From contig NZ_FMZV01000007.1 of NCBI RefSeq assembly GCF_900101475.1, positions 145,754 to 209,753 of the forward strand: a DNA stretch of 64,000 nt, given 5' to 3'. Made by a program: the position numbers and the translations under genes. This stretch comes from Ruegeria marina. Lineage in GTDB: Bacteria; Pseudomonadota; Alphaproteobacteria; Rhodobacterales; Rhodobacteraceae. The notes under the pieces are model-generated. The model was not told where the DNA came from. It saw only the letters and a program-made list of their open reading frames with translations, and did not search any database. Below, piece after piece: positions 26,331-34,345 of this stretch. The first letter of the stretch is position 1, and every line of letters begins with the position of its first letter.

Positions 26331-26564
26331 ATGTCCCCCCTTGCCCATATCGTCGCGCTTCCGGTGAGAGCCTATCGGCTGGTTTTCAGCCCCTGGGTCG
26401 GGTTCAACTGCCGGTATCAGCCAACCTGCTCGGCATATGCCCTGGAAGCGCTGGAAAAACATGGCGCGCTTCGCGGCGGTTGGCTTGCGGCCCGCCGCAT
26501 CGGGCGATGCCATCCTCTGGGCGGAGACGGTTACGACCCGGTTCCCGATCCCGACGAAAAGTAG
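26331..26564 (+). CDS. yidD: Membrane protein insertion efficiency factor YidD
   Basis: Small protein of 77 residues with the YidD signature: [39 protein letters not shown] and a [13 protein letters not shown] end. YidD is an amphipathic membrane-associated helper thought to assist YidC-mediated insertion. Normally found beside rpmH-rnpA-yidC; here it stands alone, as often in Rhodobacteraceae. Confidence 0.92.
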   Translation: MSPLAHIVALPVRAYRLVFSPWVGFNCRYQPTCSAYALEALEKHGALRGGWLAARRIGRCHPLGGDGYDPVPDPDEK

Positions 26565-26875
26565 TTGTTTCCAAGGTCTGGCAGCCGTCAGGTCTGCGCA
26601 AACTGCTCCCAAACCGTGATCACTGACAAGCTCTGGGCAATCCATCGGATTTGCACCGGTCCCGCCGGCGTGTTCCGGCTGCGCAGGGCCGTGTCGCCAT
26701 AGTTCCTTGCGCACACCGTATCCCCGTCCAAGCCGGGTGTTTCATCGAAGCGAAACGCCTGCACTTCATGTCAATCGGCGGCTGTCTGCGATCGGGCGGG
26801 GCGCTTGCCGCAATCCTCGTCGCACGTGGCGGCCCTGTGTCGATCTGGTTGCATACTGGCCGATAGTCATACCTC
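26565..26875. other. Gene-free stretch after yidD
   Basis: About 311 bases between yidD and the convergent YqhA-like gene. I see no credible coding frame, RNA gene or clear terminator; short open frames here lack ribosome-binding sites and family similarity. Confidence 0.5.
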
Positions 26876-27475
26876 TCAGCGCCGATCGCAGGTCTCGTCT
26901 TTCTGGCCCGCTTTGCCATCGGCATGATTTTCAATGTCCGGTTTGGGGTGCAGTTGCACGAACCGCAAAGCAAGGGCCAGAAACAGGACGCTCACCGGCA
27001 GGACCATCAAGGTGGCGATCTGTTTCGGTTCCAATATCGTGGTTTGCTTGTGGAAGACTTGCAGCGACAGCCGCAGAAACAGCACCATCAAGATCACGAT
27101 GATCACCTCTGCGACCACCTGTTTCAACTGTCCGATTTGTCTGACCTTGAGCCATTCCGGCAGAGCCAGGTCCGAATCCGGTTTCTCGGGATGAATAAAT
27201 AGCGTGTAAACGCCATAGGCGAAGTAAAGAAGGACGATCGCGATCAGGAAACGGTCCAGCGCCTCGATCACTCGGATGACGGCCTGCGCGCCGAAACTCT
27301 CACCCTCTTCGAAGGGAAAATGAAAGCCTCCCAAGAAGGCGAGGTAGATGTTGTAGACCCCCAGGAAGAACATGAGCACGGAGCCGGCAAGCGAACCGAA
27401 AACCGCAGTAACGGTCAGATAGCGAGAGCTGACTATGATATTGCGTTCAAGATTACGTAGGGCCAAGTTGGACAA
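26876..27475 (-). CDS. YqhA/UPF0114-family membrane protein
   Basis: Integral membrane protein of 199 residues with about four transmembrane helices (AVFGSLAGSVLMFFLGVYNI, FLIAIVLLYFAYGVYTLFIH, VVAEVIIVILMVLFLRL, LMVLPVSVLFLALALRFV) and the family segment VIEALDRFLIAIVLLYFAYG. Function unknown. The first codon appears to be TTG (27475) just behind AGAGGAG; a second in-frame TTG three codons later has better spacing, so the exact start is uncertain. Confidence 0.8.
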   Translation of the reverse strand: MSNLALRNLERNIIVSSRYLTVTAVFGSLAGSVLMFFLGVYNIYLAFLGGFHFPFEEGESFGAQAVIRVIEALDRFLIAIVLLYFAYGVYTLFIHPEKPDSDLALPEWLKVRQIGQLKQVVAEVIIVILMVLFLRLSLQVFHKQTTILEPKQIATLMVLPVSVLFLALALRFVQLHPKPDIENHADGKAGQKDETCDRR

Positions 27476-27603
27476 GCTCCTCTGTTCAGCCGTTTCTGTT
27501 GCTCTTCGCGATCATAGCACATCTCTGCTTTCTGGGTGGCACGGCAAACGATCCGCCCTCTTGTCAAGCTGGCAAGACACAATTCCGCGCGACCATCTGT
27601 GAA

Positions 27604-28506
27604 CTACCTTTGCCCCCCCAGCCGCGCCGCGACCGCCACGATGTCACGCGCATCAATCCCCAGCGCAGACAGACCGGGCACCGTTCGGGACGCGACATTA
27701 TCCTCCTCGATCAGCGCGATCTGGGATCGCGTGATCGGAGCAGCAGGCAGGATATCTGCCGCTGCAGCAATCGCTCGCCAGACCGCGAACGGGACGGGCA
27801 CCATGTGTACTGTGCGGCCTTGGGCCTGAGCAACCTCGCCGACGAGTTGGCGATAAGTCAGAACTCTCGGCCCGCCGAATTCGTAGAGGCGCTCTGCATG
27901 CGCCGCCGCAAGTAGCTTCGCGCAGGCCATCGCGACGTCATCGACATACACCGGCTGAAGGCGCGTCAGTCCCTGGCCGAAGAGCGGATAGATCGGCAGT
28001 CGGCGTATGGTCTGCGCGATCGCGGTGAGAAATGCGTCCCCTTCCCCGAACATCACGCTCGGGCGCACGATCACGGCGGATGGAAACGCGTCTCGGACCA
28101 CCGACTCGCCCCGCCCTCGGGCGCGGATATAGTCATCCGCTGCTCTGGGGTCGGCACCGATGCCCGAGATCTGGATGAACCGGCCGACCCCTGACCGCAT
28201 GGCCGCCGCAGCAAGTTGCGACGCCGCCTCGCAATGGACCCTTTCGAACGTCAGGTCTCGGGTTTCGCGGTAAAGACTGACCGCATTGATCGCCCCGGCA
28301 GCGCCCTGGAGCGCGGCGGACAGGGACTCGGGTCGAAGGATGTCCGCACTGACCGCTTCGGCCCGAGCATGTTGCAGTAGATCGCCCCCACGTTCCGGCC
28401 GGCGCGCCACGACTCGGACCCGATGGCCGTTTTCCAGCAGATGGCCTGCGATCCTTTGGCCGAGAAACCCCGTCCCACCGAACACCGTGTAAAGATCTTT
28501 AGACAT
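27604..28506 (-). CDS. NAD(P)-binding SDR, complex I NDUFA9-like
   Basis: Atypical short-chain dehydrogenase of 300 residues. The N-terminal Rossmann motif is TVFGGTGFLGQRI, with an arginine-rich region after beta 2 (VVARRPERGG) that favours NADP. Later segments (QISGIGADPRAADDYIRARG, AVIVRPSVMFGEGDAFLTAI) match the NDUFA9-like group associated with complex I or quinone biosynthesis. The ATG at 28506 is preferred; a longer ORF to 28584 has no support. No electron-transport operon is adjacent. Confidence 0.82.
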   Translation of the reverse strand: MSKDLYTVFGGTGFLGQRIAGHLLENGHRVRVVARRPERGGDLLQHARAEAVSADILRPESLSAALQGAAGAINAVSLYRETRDLTFERVHCEAASQLAAAAMRSGVGRFIQISGIGADPRAADDYIRARGRGESVVRDAFPSAVIVRPSVMFGEGDAFLTAIAQTIRRLPIYPLFGQGLTRLQPVYVDDVAMACAKLLAAAHAERLYEFGGPRVLTYRQLVGEVAQAQGRTVHMVPVPFAVWRAIAAAADILPAAPITRSQIALIEEDNVASRTVPGLSALGIDARDIVAVAARLGGQR

Positions 28507-28603
28507 GACACTACCTATGTGACCCGAAAGATTGGCGCGAGACGGGGTCGTCCATGGGAAGCCCCTTTCTTGTTTGAACCGCACCGGACCAGGTTCGGGC
28601 GGA

Positions 28604-29368
28604 TCAGAGCAGCAGCATTTTCAGCGGCATCCAGATCCCCATGAGCACCATCATCAGGCTTTCGGTCATCGACACGAAACCGAGCGGTACGGATGATCCG
28701 CCGCCGACACAGGCGCATTTGAGGCTCCGCCCCTCCAGGTAAACCGCCTTCGCGATGCTCACGGCGCCAACGCTGCCAATGAAGAGCGCGATGGGCGAGG
28801 CGAGCCAGATGAGCGCGCCGGCCGTCATCAGGATCCCGGCAGCAGCTTCGGCGAAGGGATAGAGAGTGCTGTAACGCACCCATCGGCGCGCAAGCAGGTC
28901 GTAGTTCAGGAACATCAGGGAAAAGCCTTCGACATCCTGTAACTTCTGCATGGCGAGGAAGGTCATGGAAAGCGACACGAACCATTCGGCCGCCCGCAGG
29001 GTCAGAAATGTCTGATATTGGTGCCAGGACAGGGCCAACGCCAAGAGCGCCGCCACCGAGAAGATCGCGATGACCGGCGTATAGCTCGTGTCGGATCGCT
29101 CTTCCTTCGGTGGGTCGATCCCGAAATGGACACGCAGATCGTCGTAACCGCCCACGCGTTCGCCGTTTATGAAAGTCTGCGGCGTGGTTTCGACGCCCTG
29201 ATCCTCCATGAAGGCATCGGTTTCCTCGCGGCTGCGCAGCGGGTGGTCGATCACCTCAAAGCCCTGTCGCTCCAGAAGGGCCTTGGACTTGAGGCCGAAT
29301 GGGCACAGATGATCGGGCATCACCATGCGGTAGAGATCTGCCGTTGTCTTTGAACTATCCTTGGTCAC
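28604..29368 (-). CDS. Glutaredoxin-MauE/DoxX-like membrane fusion protein
   Basis: A 254-residue fusion. Residues 12-85 are a glutaredoxin domain (MVMPDHLCPFGLKSKALLER, TTPQTFINGERVGGYDDL) whose active site C22-P-F-G has a single cysteine. Residues 95-254 form a four-helix MauE-like membrane domain ending with a cytoplasmic-side pair C218-A-C220 (LKCACVGGGS). Such proteins are presumed to pass thiol electrons across the membrane; the role here is inferred. GTG start at 29368 preceded by a G-rich ribosome-binding site, overlapping the end of a small upstream ORF by 14 nt. Confidence 0.8.
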   Translation of the reverse strand: MTKDSSKTTADLYRMVMPDHLCPFGLKSKALLERQGFEVIDHPLRSREETDAFMEDQGVETTPQTFINGERVGGYDDLRVHFGIDPPKEERSDTSYTPVIAIFSVAALLALALSWHQYQTFLTLRAAEWFVSLSMTFLAMQKLQDVEGFSLMFLNYDLLARRWVRYSTLYPFAEAAAGILMTAGALIWLASPIALFIGSVGAVSIAKAVYLEGRSLKCACVGGGSSVPLGFVSMTESLMMVLMGIWMPLKMLLL

Positions 29369-29756
29369 AGGCCCCCCTTGTCAAATCGTGTTCCGGCTTC
29401 GGCGAGAAACGGACGGCGGCGTCCCGGCGCAGCTTGATCAGAACCCGATCTCTATCGGGATGCAGCAAATAGATATCGGTACGCCGAGTTGCCGCAACTT
29501 GCCGCCACTGGTCGTTCAGAAGCACGGCCGCCGCGCAGGACAGCCGCAGCCTGAAACGATATTCGTACCGCCCCTCGTCCGGCGGCGGCAGATCCTTTCT
29601 GCCGCGACTTGCAAACCCTGCATGAGGCTCGCGCATCATGGAATCTTCGCGGCGCGTGTTTCGCTCTTCGGATCGAAGGCCATCGACGAGGAGACCGCGA
29701 CGCCTTGTCCTCACATGCACATCCGCAGTTTTTCCACTACCCAAGTACCGCTTCAT
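29355..29756 (-). CDS. Hypothetical basic protein upstream of the Grx-MauE gene
   Basis: A 133-residue frame rich in Arg, with a C-terminal half that looks protein-like (EGRYEYRFRLRLSCAAAVLL, TDIYLLHPDRDRVLIKLR). Its stop lies 14 nt inside the downstream glutaredoxin-MauE gene, which would fit translational coupling. The start at 29756 has only TGGA upstream. I do not recognise the family and cannot exclude a chance frame. Confidence 0.4.
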   Translation of the reverse strand: MKRYLGSGKTADVHVRTRRRGLLVDGLRSEERNTRREDSMMREPHAGFASRGRKDLPPPDEGRYEYRFRLRLSCAAAVLLNDQWRQVAATRRTDIYLLHPDRDRVLIKLRRDAAVRFSPKPEHDLTRGACDQG

Positions 29757-29869
29757 GTTTCCATCAGAACACAAAATGCGATCGAGCGCGGTAACATGTG
29801 TTAAGGCGCGCCACCGCAAGCCGGTACAGACTTAGTCCAGGTTATCACGGAGTGCGTGAAGGAAGACTG

Positions 29870-30118
29870 ATGGACCACCACGGCATCGTTCTGAGTTTCA
29901 TGACCGGGTCGGTCCTGATTGGTGGCCATGGCCTACGTCATTTCCCGCCTGACAAAAGCGCAATGACTAAGGATGGACAACGCGAAACGGTTCGTGGGGG
30001 AAACGAAGGGGCAAGCAGACCGACTTCCCGGAGACCTGAAATGTCGCCGGTTGATGCAGAAGCACTTCCCGTGACGGCTGTATTGAAACCGAGAGATCGC
30101 AAGGCCTGGTTCGGATAG
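29870..30118 (+). CDS. Hypothetical small protein
   Basis: An 82-residue frame with AAGGAAG 5 nt before its ATG. The first 25 residues (MDHHGIVLSFMTGSVLIGGH) could form one weak hydrophobic helix; the remainder is polar and low in structure. It runs toward the CBS-domain gene, 47 nt away. No family recognised; possibly a degraded gene. Confidence 0.3.
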   Translation: MDHHGIVLSFMTGSVLIGGHGLRHFPPDKSAMTKDGQRETVRGGNEGASRPTSRRPEMSPVDAEALPVTAVLKPRDRKAWFG

Positions 30119-30165
30119 ATCCGCGTGATGGCATTGCCTGATCAACTGACAAGAGGACGATGCGA

Positions 30166-30621
30166 ATGAACGTAGATGCTGTAATGTCCAGCCCTCTGAT
30201 AACGGTCACTCCGGAAACCCCGATCCGTCAAGCCGCTGCTATCATGCGGGAAAACGACATCGGTGTCTTGCCGGTACTGGATCAGATGCAGGCTGTCGGA
30301 ATCGTGACGGATCGCGACATGGTGATCTGTATTCTTGCCGGGCAGGGAAACGCCGGCGACCGGCCGGTCAGCGAGGCGATGTCTTCAGACCCGATCTCCT
30401 GCAGGGAGTCTCAGTCGATTGCAGAGGCTGCCGCCATGATGGGCGACGCACAGGTCGAACGCCTGCTCGTCGTCGATCAGCAAGCCCGGCTTGTCGGCGT
30501 GATCACGGTCGGCGACATCGCGGTGAATGCTTCGGAAATCCTTGCGGGACAGGTCGTTGGAGAAATCTGCGAGGATCGCGGGACGGGCGAAAGGGGCCAT
30601 GGGATCAAGCTGCGGGAATGA
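30166..30621 (+). CDS. CBS-domain protein
   Basis: Stand-alone tandem CBS pair of 151 residues (residues 5-60, VMSSPLITVTPETPIRQAAA; residues 70-128, MSSDPISCRESQSIAEAAAM). Such pairs bind adenine nucleotides and act as energy sensors, often in stress or anoxia regulons; the target here is unknown. GAGG at 30153-30156 fits the ATG at 30166 (9 nt) better than the one at 30160 (3 nt). Confidence 0.88.
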   Translation: MNVDAVMSSPLITVTPETPIRQAAAIMRENDIGVLPVLDQMQAVGIVTDRDMVICILAGQGNAGDRPVSEAMSSDPISCRESQSIAEAAAMMGDAQVERLLVVDQQARLVGVITVGDIAVNASEILAGQVVGEICEDRGTGERGHGIKLRE

Positions 30622-30819
30622 TCCCGGCCCGAAGTCTTCAAGATTGCCGAACCGTGGCATCCGGCAGAAGCACCGCGAAGCGATCCGATGCGACGGCGCA
30701 CCAGTCGACTTTACGGACGGGGCTCCTGAACAGCGCGCAACTGCACGGCGAGGCTCGGTTTTCCTTTGCAACAACAATGGCCTGCTCCCGTTGACTAGAT
30801 AGCAACGGATGGACCAGAC

Positions 30820-33300
30820 ATGACGGATGAAAATGACACGACGAAACCGGGAGGGGGAATTGTCCTTATCACCGGCGCGATGGGTCGCATCGGCCGCGGT
30901 CTTGCCGGACGTCTTGGCAAGCGCTACGAGATCGTCGGCCTCGACCTGCCGGGCTCTGCTGCCGGACATTGCACTCCCTGTGACATCACGGATGACGCTT
31001 CCGTCGAATTGGCTTTTTCCGAGATCGCCGAGACCCATGGTCGCCATATCGCCTCAGTGATACATCTCGCGGCGTTTTTCGACTTCACCGGTCGCGAAAG
31101 CCCCCTCTATACGGCGGTCAATGTCGAAGGCACCCGACGGCTCCTCAGGGCGCTTCAGGCGTTCGACGTGGAACAGTTCATCTTTTCCAGCTCGATGCTG
31201 GTGCACGCCCCGGTCAGCCCCGGCGAGTTGATCGATGAAACCTCGCCCATCGGACCCCGATGGGCTTATCCGCGGTCGAAAGCCGAAACCGAGGCCGTGC
31301 TCCGTGAGGAAGCAGGCGAGATCCCGCTTCTTATCCTGCGCATGGCCGGTCTCTACGATGAGCGCTCGGCAGTGCCGACCCTGTCGCACCAGATTGCCCG
31401 CATCTACGAACGCCGTCTGGAATCGCACCTCTATCCCGGCAATCTGTCCGCCGGACAGGCTTTCCTTCATCACGAAGACATGCTCGATTTGTTCGAGCGC
31501 GCCGTGGACCGGCGCGCGCAACTGGAGCCGCATCAGGTCCTGCTGGCCGGTGAGCCGGAAGTCCTGAACTACGGCGCATTGCAGGATCACATTGCGGAAC
31601 TGATCCACGGTGACGCGCACTGGGATACGCAAACTGTGCCGAAGATTGTCGCCCGTGTCGGAGCGCGCCTCAAGGTCGAGGCAGAGCCGGTTGTCCCCGA
31701 TGCCTATGACGAAGGTGAAACACCTTTCATCCGCCCCTTCATGATCGACATGGCATCGGATCACTACGCGCTCGACATATCGCGCGCCCGGGATCTGCTG
31801 GGATGGGAACCCAGGCACAGGATCGGCGAAGGGCTGCGGCAGTTGACGGATTCCCTGAAGGCGGACCCCGCAAGATGGTATGCGGAAAACGGGATCGAGC
31901 CGCCACCCTGGGTGCGCGCTGCGGATGCGCGGGGAGAGGATGCCGAAGCCCTGAGGGTCAGGCACGAAAGGCGCTATCGCGCAGCGCACCGGCAGGGTTT
32001 GTGGGCGCACTGGGTCAATGTGGGTCTCGGCCTCTGGCTTGTCACGGCGCCACCGCTTCTGGGTTATTCCGATCCGATGATGGCGGCCAGCGACATCCTG
32101 GCGGGGATGGCGATCGTTATCTGCGCCTTCCTGTCCATGTCCTGGCGGTTGTGGCAGGCACGATGGGTCACGGCGGCGCTCGGCGTCTGGGTCATGGCAG
32201 CACCGCTGGTGTTCTGGGCGCCGACGGCCGTGGCCTACGCCAACGGCACGCTCGTCGGCATGCTGGTCACCGGCCTGGCCGCGGCAATCCGCCCGCCGCC
32301 CGGCGTCTCGGCAACCGCGGCGCAGAGCGGACCGGTGATCCCAAAGGGCTGGGACTATTCCCCCTCCGACTGGTTTCAGCGTCTGCCGGTCATCATGCTG
32401 GCCGTCGTGGGGCTGCTGATCTCGCGCTACCTGACAGGCTATCAGCTCGGTTCGCTCGATGGTGTCTGGGAGCCCTTCTTTCCGGGCACAAGGCCTGGCT
32501 TGAACGGCACGGAGGACATTATCACCTCACACGTCTCCAAGGCCTGGCCGGTTCCCGATGCCGGCGTCGGCGGATTGGTCTACGCGCTTGAAATCATCGT
32601 CGGCGCCATAGGATCAGCCGCGCGCTGGCGGACAATGCCATGGTTGACGATCGCATTCGGGATCATGATCGTTCCGCTCGGAGCGGTATCGGTCTTCTTC
32701 ATCGTGATCCAGCCGATCCTGATCGGGACGTATTGCACACTCTGCCTGATTGCGGCGGCTGCGATGCTGATTCAGATCCCTTACTCAGTCGACGAGCTTG
32801 TCGCCACATTCCAGTTCCTGCGGCGCAGGCACAAGGCCGGGCAGCCCTGGCTGAGGGTCTTCTTCACCGGCGACACGGACGAGGGCGCGACGAGAAGGCC
32901 CTCGGAGAACTTCGAAAGGGCACCGCTTGCAATCCTGCGGGATATGCTCACAGGCGGAATGACCCTGCCCCCGACATTTGCAGCGAGCATCGTCCTCGGC
33001 GCGGGCATGATGCTCCTGCCGCTTTGGATTTCCTGGGACGACCCGATGGCAGCCACGTTCCATGTTGCGGGTGCACTGGCGATCACCGTGGCCGTCACCG
33101 CACTCGCGCCGGTTGCGCGGCTGGCACGCCTCTTGAACATGGTGATCGGCGCAGCCTTGCTGTTCATCCCGTTCATGGTTGCCGCCGCCTGGACCTCCTT
33201 CCTGCTTTCCGCGGCTTTGGGCATCGCACTGATCCTGATCAGCATTCCACGCGGAAAGGTAAACAACTGCTATGGAGACTGGGACCGGTTCATCCGGTAA
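30820..33300 (+). CDS. Epimerase/SDR - SPW - VKOR-like - SPW multidomain membrane protein
   Basis: An 826-residue fusion. Residues 10-350 are an NAD-dependent epimerase-type extended SDR (LITGAMGRIGRGLAGRLG; catalytic YPRSK). Residues 395-490 are a two-unit SPW-like membrane segment (WAHWVNVGLGLWLVTAPPLL). Residues about 510-665 resemble a vitamin K epoxide reductase bundle with a redox motif C639-T-L-C642, but the loop cysteine pair of VKOR is missing. Residues 720-826 are a second SPW-like segment. The SDR also carries C51-T-P-C54 beside the cofactor site. Function unknown; a link between pyridine nucleotides and membrane thiol redox is a guess. Confidence 0.85.
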   Translation: MTDENDTTKPGGGIVLITGAMGRIGRGLAGRLGKRYEIVGLDLPGSAAGHCTPCDITDDASVELAFSEIAETHGRHIASVIHLAAFFDFTGRESPLYTAVNVEGTRRLLRALQAFDVEQFIFSSSMLVHAPVSPGELIDETSPIGPRWAYPRSKAETEAVLREEAGEIPLLILRMAGLYDERSAVPTLSHQIARIYERRLESHLYPGNLSAGQAFLHHEDMLDLFERAVDRRAQLEPHQVLLAGEPEVLNYGALQDHIAELIHGDAHWDTQTVPKIVARVGARLKVEAEPVVPDAYDEGETPFIRPFMIDMASDHYALDISRARDLLGWEPRHRIGEGLRQLTDSLKADPARWYAENGIEPPPWVRAADARGEDAEALRVRHERRYRAAHRQGLWAHWVNVGLGLWLVTAPPLLGYSDPMMAASDILAGMAIVICAFLSMSWRLWQARWVTAALGVWVMAAPLVFWAPTAVAYANGTLVGMLVTGLAAAIRPPPGVSATAAQSGPVIPKGWDYSPSDWFQRLPVIMLAVVGLLISRYLTGYQLGSLDGVWEPFFPGTRPGLNGTEDIITSHVSKAWPVPDAGVGGLVYALEIIVGAIGSAARWRTMPWLTIAFGIMIVPLGAVSVFFIVIQPILIGTYCTLCLIAAAAMLIQIPYSVDELVATFQFLRRRHKAGQPWLRVFFTGDTDEGATRRPSENFERAPLAILRDMLTGGMTLPPTFAASIVLGAGMMLLPLWISWDDPMAATFHVAGALAITVAVTALAPVARLARLLNMVIGAALLFIPFMVAAAWTSFLLSAALGIALILISIPRGKVNNCYGDWDRFIR

Positions 33301-33307
33301 GCCCACG

Positions 33308-34345
33308 TCAGCGAATGGTGTAGAGCAGGCCCACTCCTGCAGCATAGACGACCAGCACGGCCCAACTGTCGATTCCCAGCCGGCCTATGGTCGTGTCCCG
33401 TCGCTCCACCAACCCGCTGACATATAACAAGGTGACGGTTGCGCCCAGAAGCGCCGCAACAGAAGCGAAGCTGCCGACTTGATTCAGGATCGGCTCATCC
33501 GGATAGGCGATATCGGTAAGGAAAAGGATCGCGACCGTCAGGATGTTCGTGCCGAAAATATTGCCGAACGCCATGGCGAAGCGCCGCAGCCGGACCGCGG
33601 CGACCAGGGACGAAATCTCTGGTAACGACGTTGTCAGGCCCAGGAAGGTGGCGCCGACGAACGAACCTCCAAGCCCCGATTGGTGTGCGATCGCGTCTCC
33701 GATGCGCGCCACTCCATACCCCGCTGCAAGGATCAGCGCCGCGCAAAGCACGATCCTCCGCGATGCGGCAGAGATCGAAAGCGGAATGGCGGTCTTTCCG
33801 GGAATGTCCCGCTTGCTTGGCAGATCGGTGGGTCGCCAACCGCTCCGATCATTGCGCTCCTCAAGAAAGACGATCCAAAGCAGCAGGACGGTTGCACCGA
33901 AAAGGCCAAACGTCCATAGCCCGGCGCCGGCAAAGGCATGGTCGCCCACAACCACGGCCACAGCCACGGCGACCAGCAGGACCGCCCCGAACAGACCTTG
34001 CAACAGCACCACTGGTTTGCCCGTCACGAAAGACAGGGCACGCCTGCCGAGGATCCAATCGCCAAGTGCCAGCACGACGATCTGAAGGGCGATCGAGCCC
34101 AAAAGGTTGTTGACGCCGAGTTTAGCGGCCCCTGTGAACCCGGCGCTGACAGACACGGCAACCTCGGGCAGCGAGGTGATGCCACCAAGAACCAGTGTTC
34201 CCAAAAGAAGCGATCCCAGTCCCGTCTTCTCCGAGATCGCATCGGCGGCTTGGGCCAGCGCCTGACCGGCCCACCAGATGATTGCAGAGGCGACGATGAA
34301 AGCCGCGATGTTCCCGGGCAATGGCAGCAAGCCGATCTCGATCAT
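33308..34345 (-). CDS. Sodium/calcium exchanger family antiporter
   Basis: CaCA-superfamily membrane antiporter of 345 residues with ten or eleven predicted helices and the two inverted alpha repeats (ITSLPEVAVSVSAGFTGAAK, and LTTSLPEISSLVAAVRLRRF followed by AFGNIFGTNIL). It should exchange Ca2+ or another cation for Na+/H+. The ATG at 34345 overlaps the TGA of the upstream acetyl-CoA hydrolase gene, so it is coupled to a beta-oxidation operon, an odd place for an ion exchanger. A longer ORF to 34618 is antisense-like and was rejected. Confidence 0.88.
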   Translation of the reverse strand: MIEIGLLPLPGNIAAFIVASAIIWWAGQALAQAADAISEKTGLGSLLLGTLVLGGITSLPEVAVSVSAGFTGAAKLGVNNLLGSIALQIVVLALGDWILGRRALSFVTGKPVVLLQGLFGAVLLVAVAVAVVVGDHAFAGAGLWTFGLFGATVLLLWIVFLEERNDRSGWRPTDLPSKRDIPGKTAIPLSISAASRRIVLCAALILAAGYGVARIGDAIAHQSGLGGSFVGATFLGLTTSLPEISSLVAAVRLRRFAMAFGNIFGTNILTVAILFLTDIAYPDEPILNQVGSFASVAALLGATVTLLYVSGLVERRDTTIGRLGIDSWAVLVVYAAGVGLLYTIR

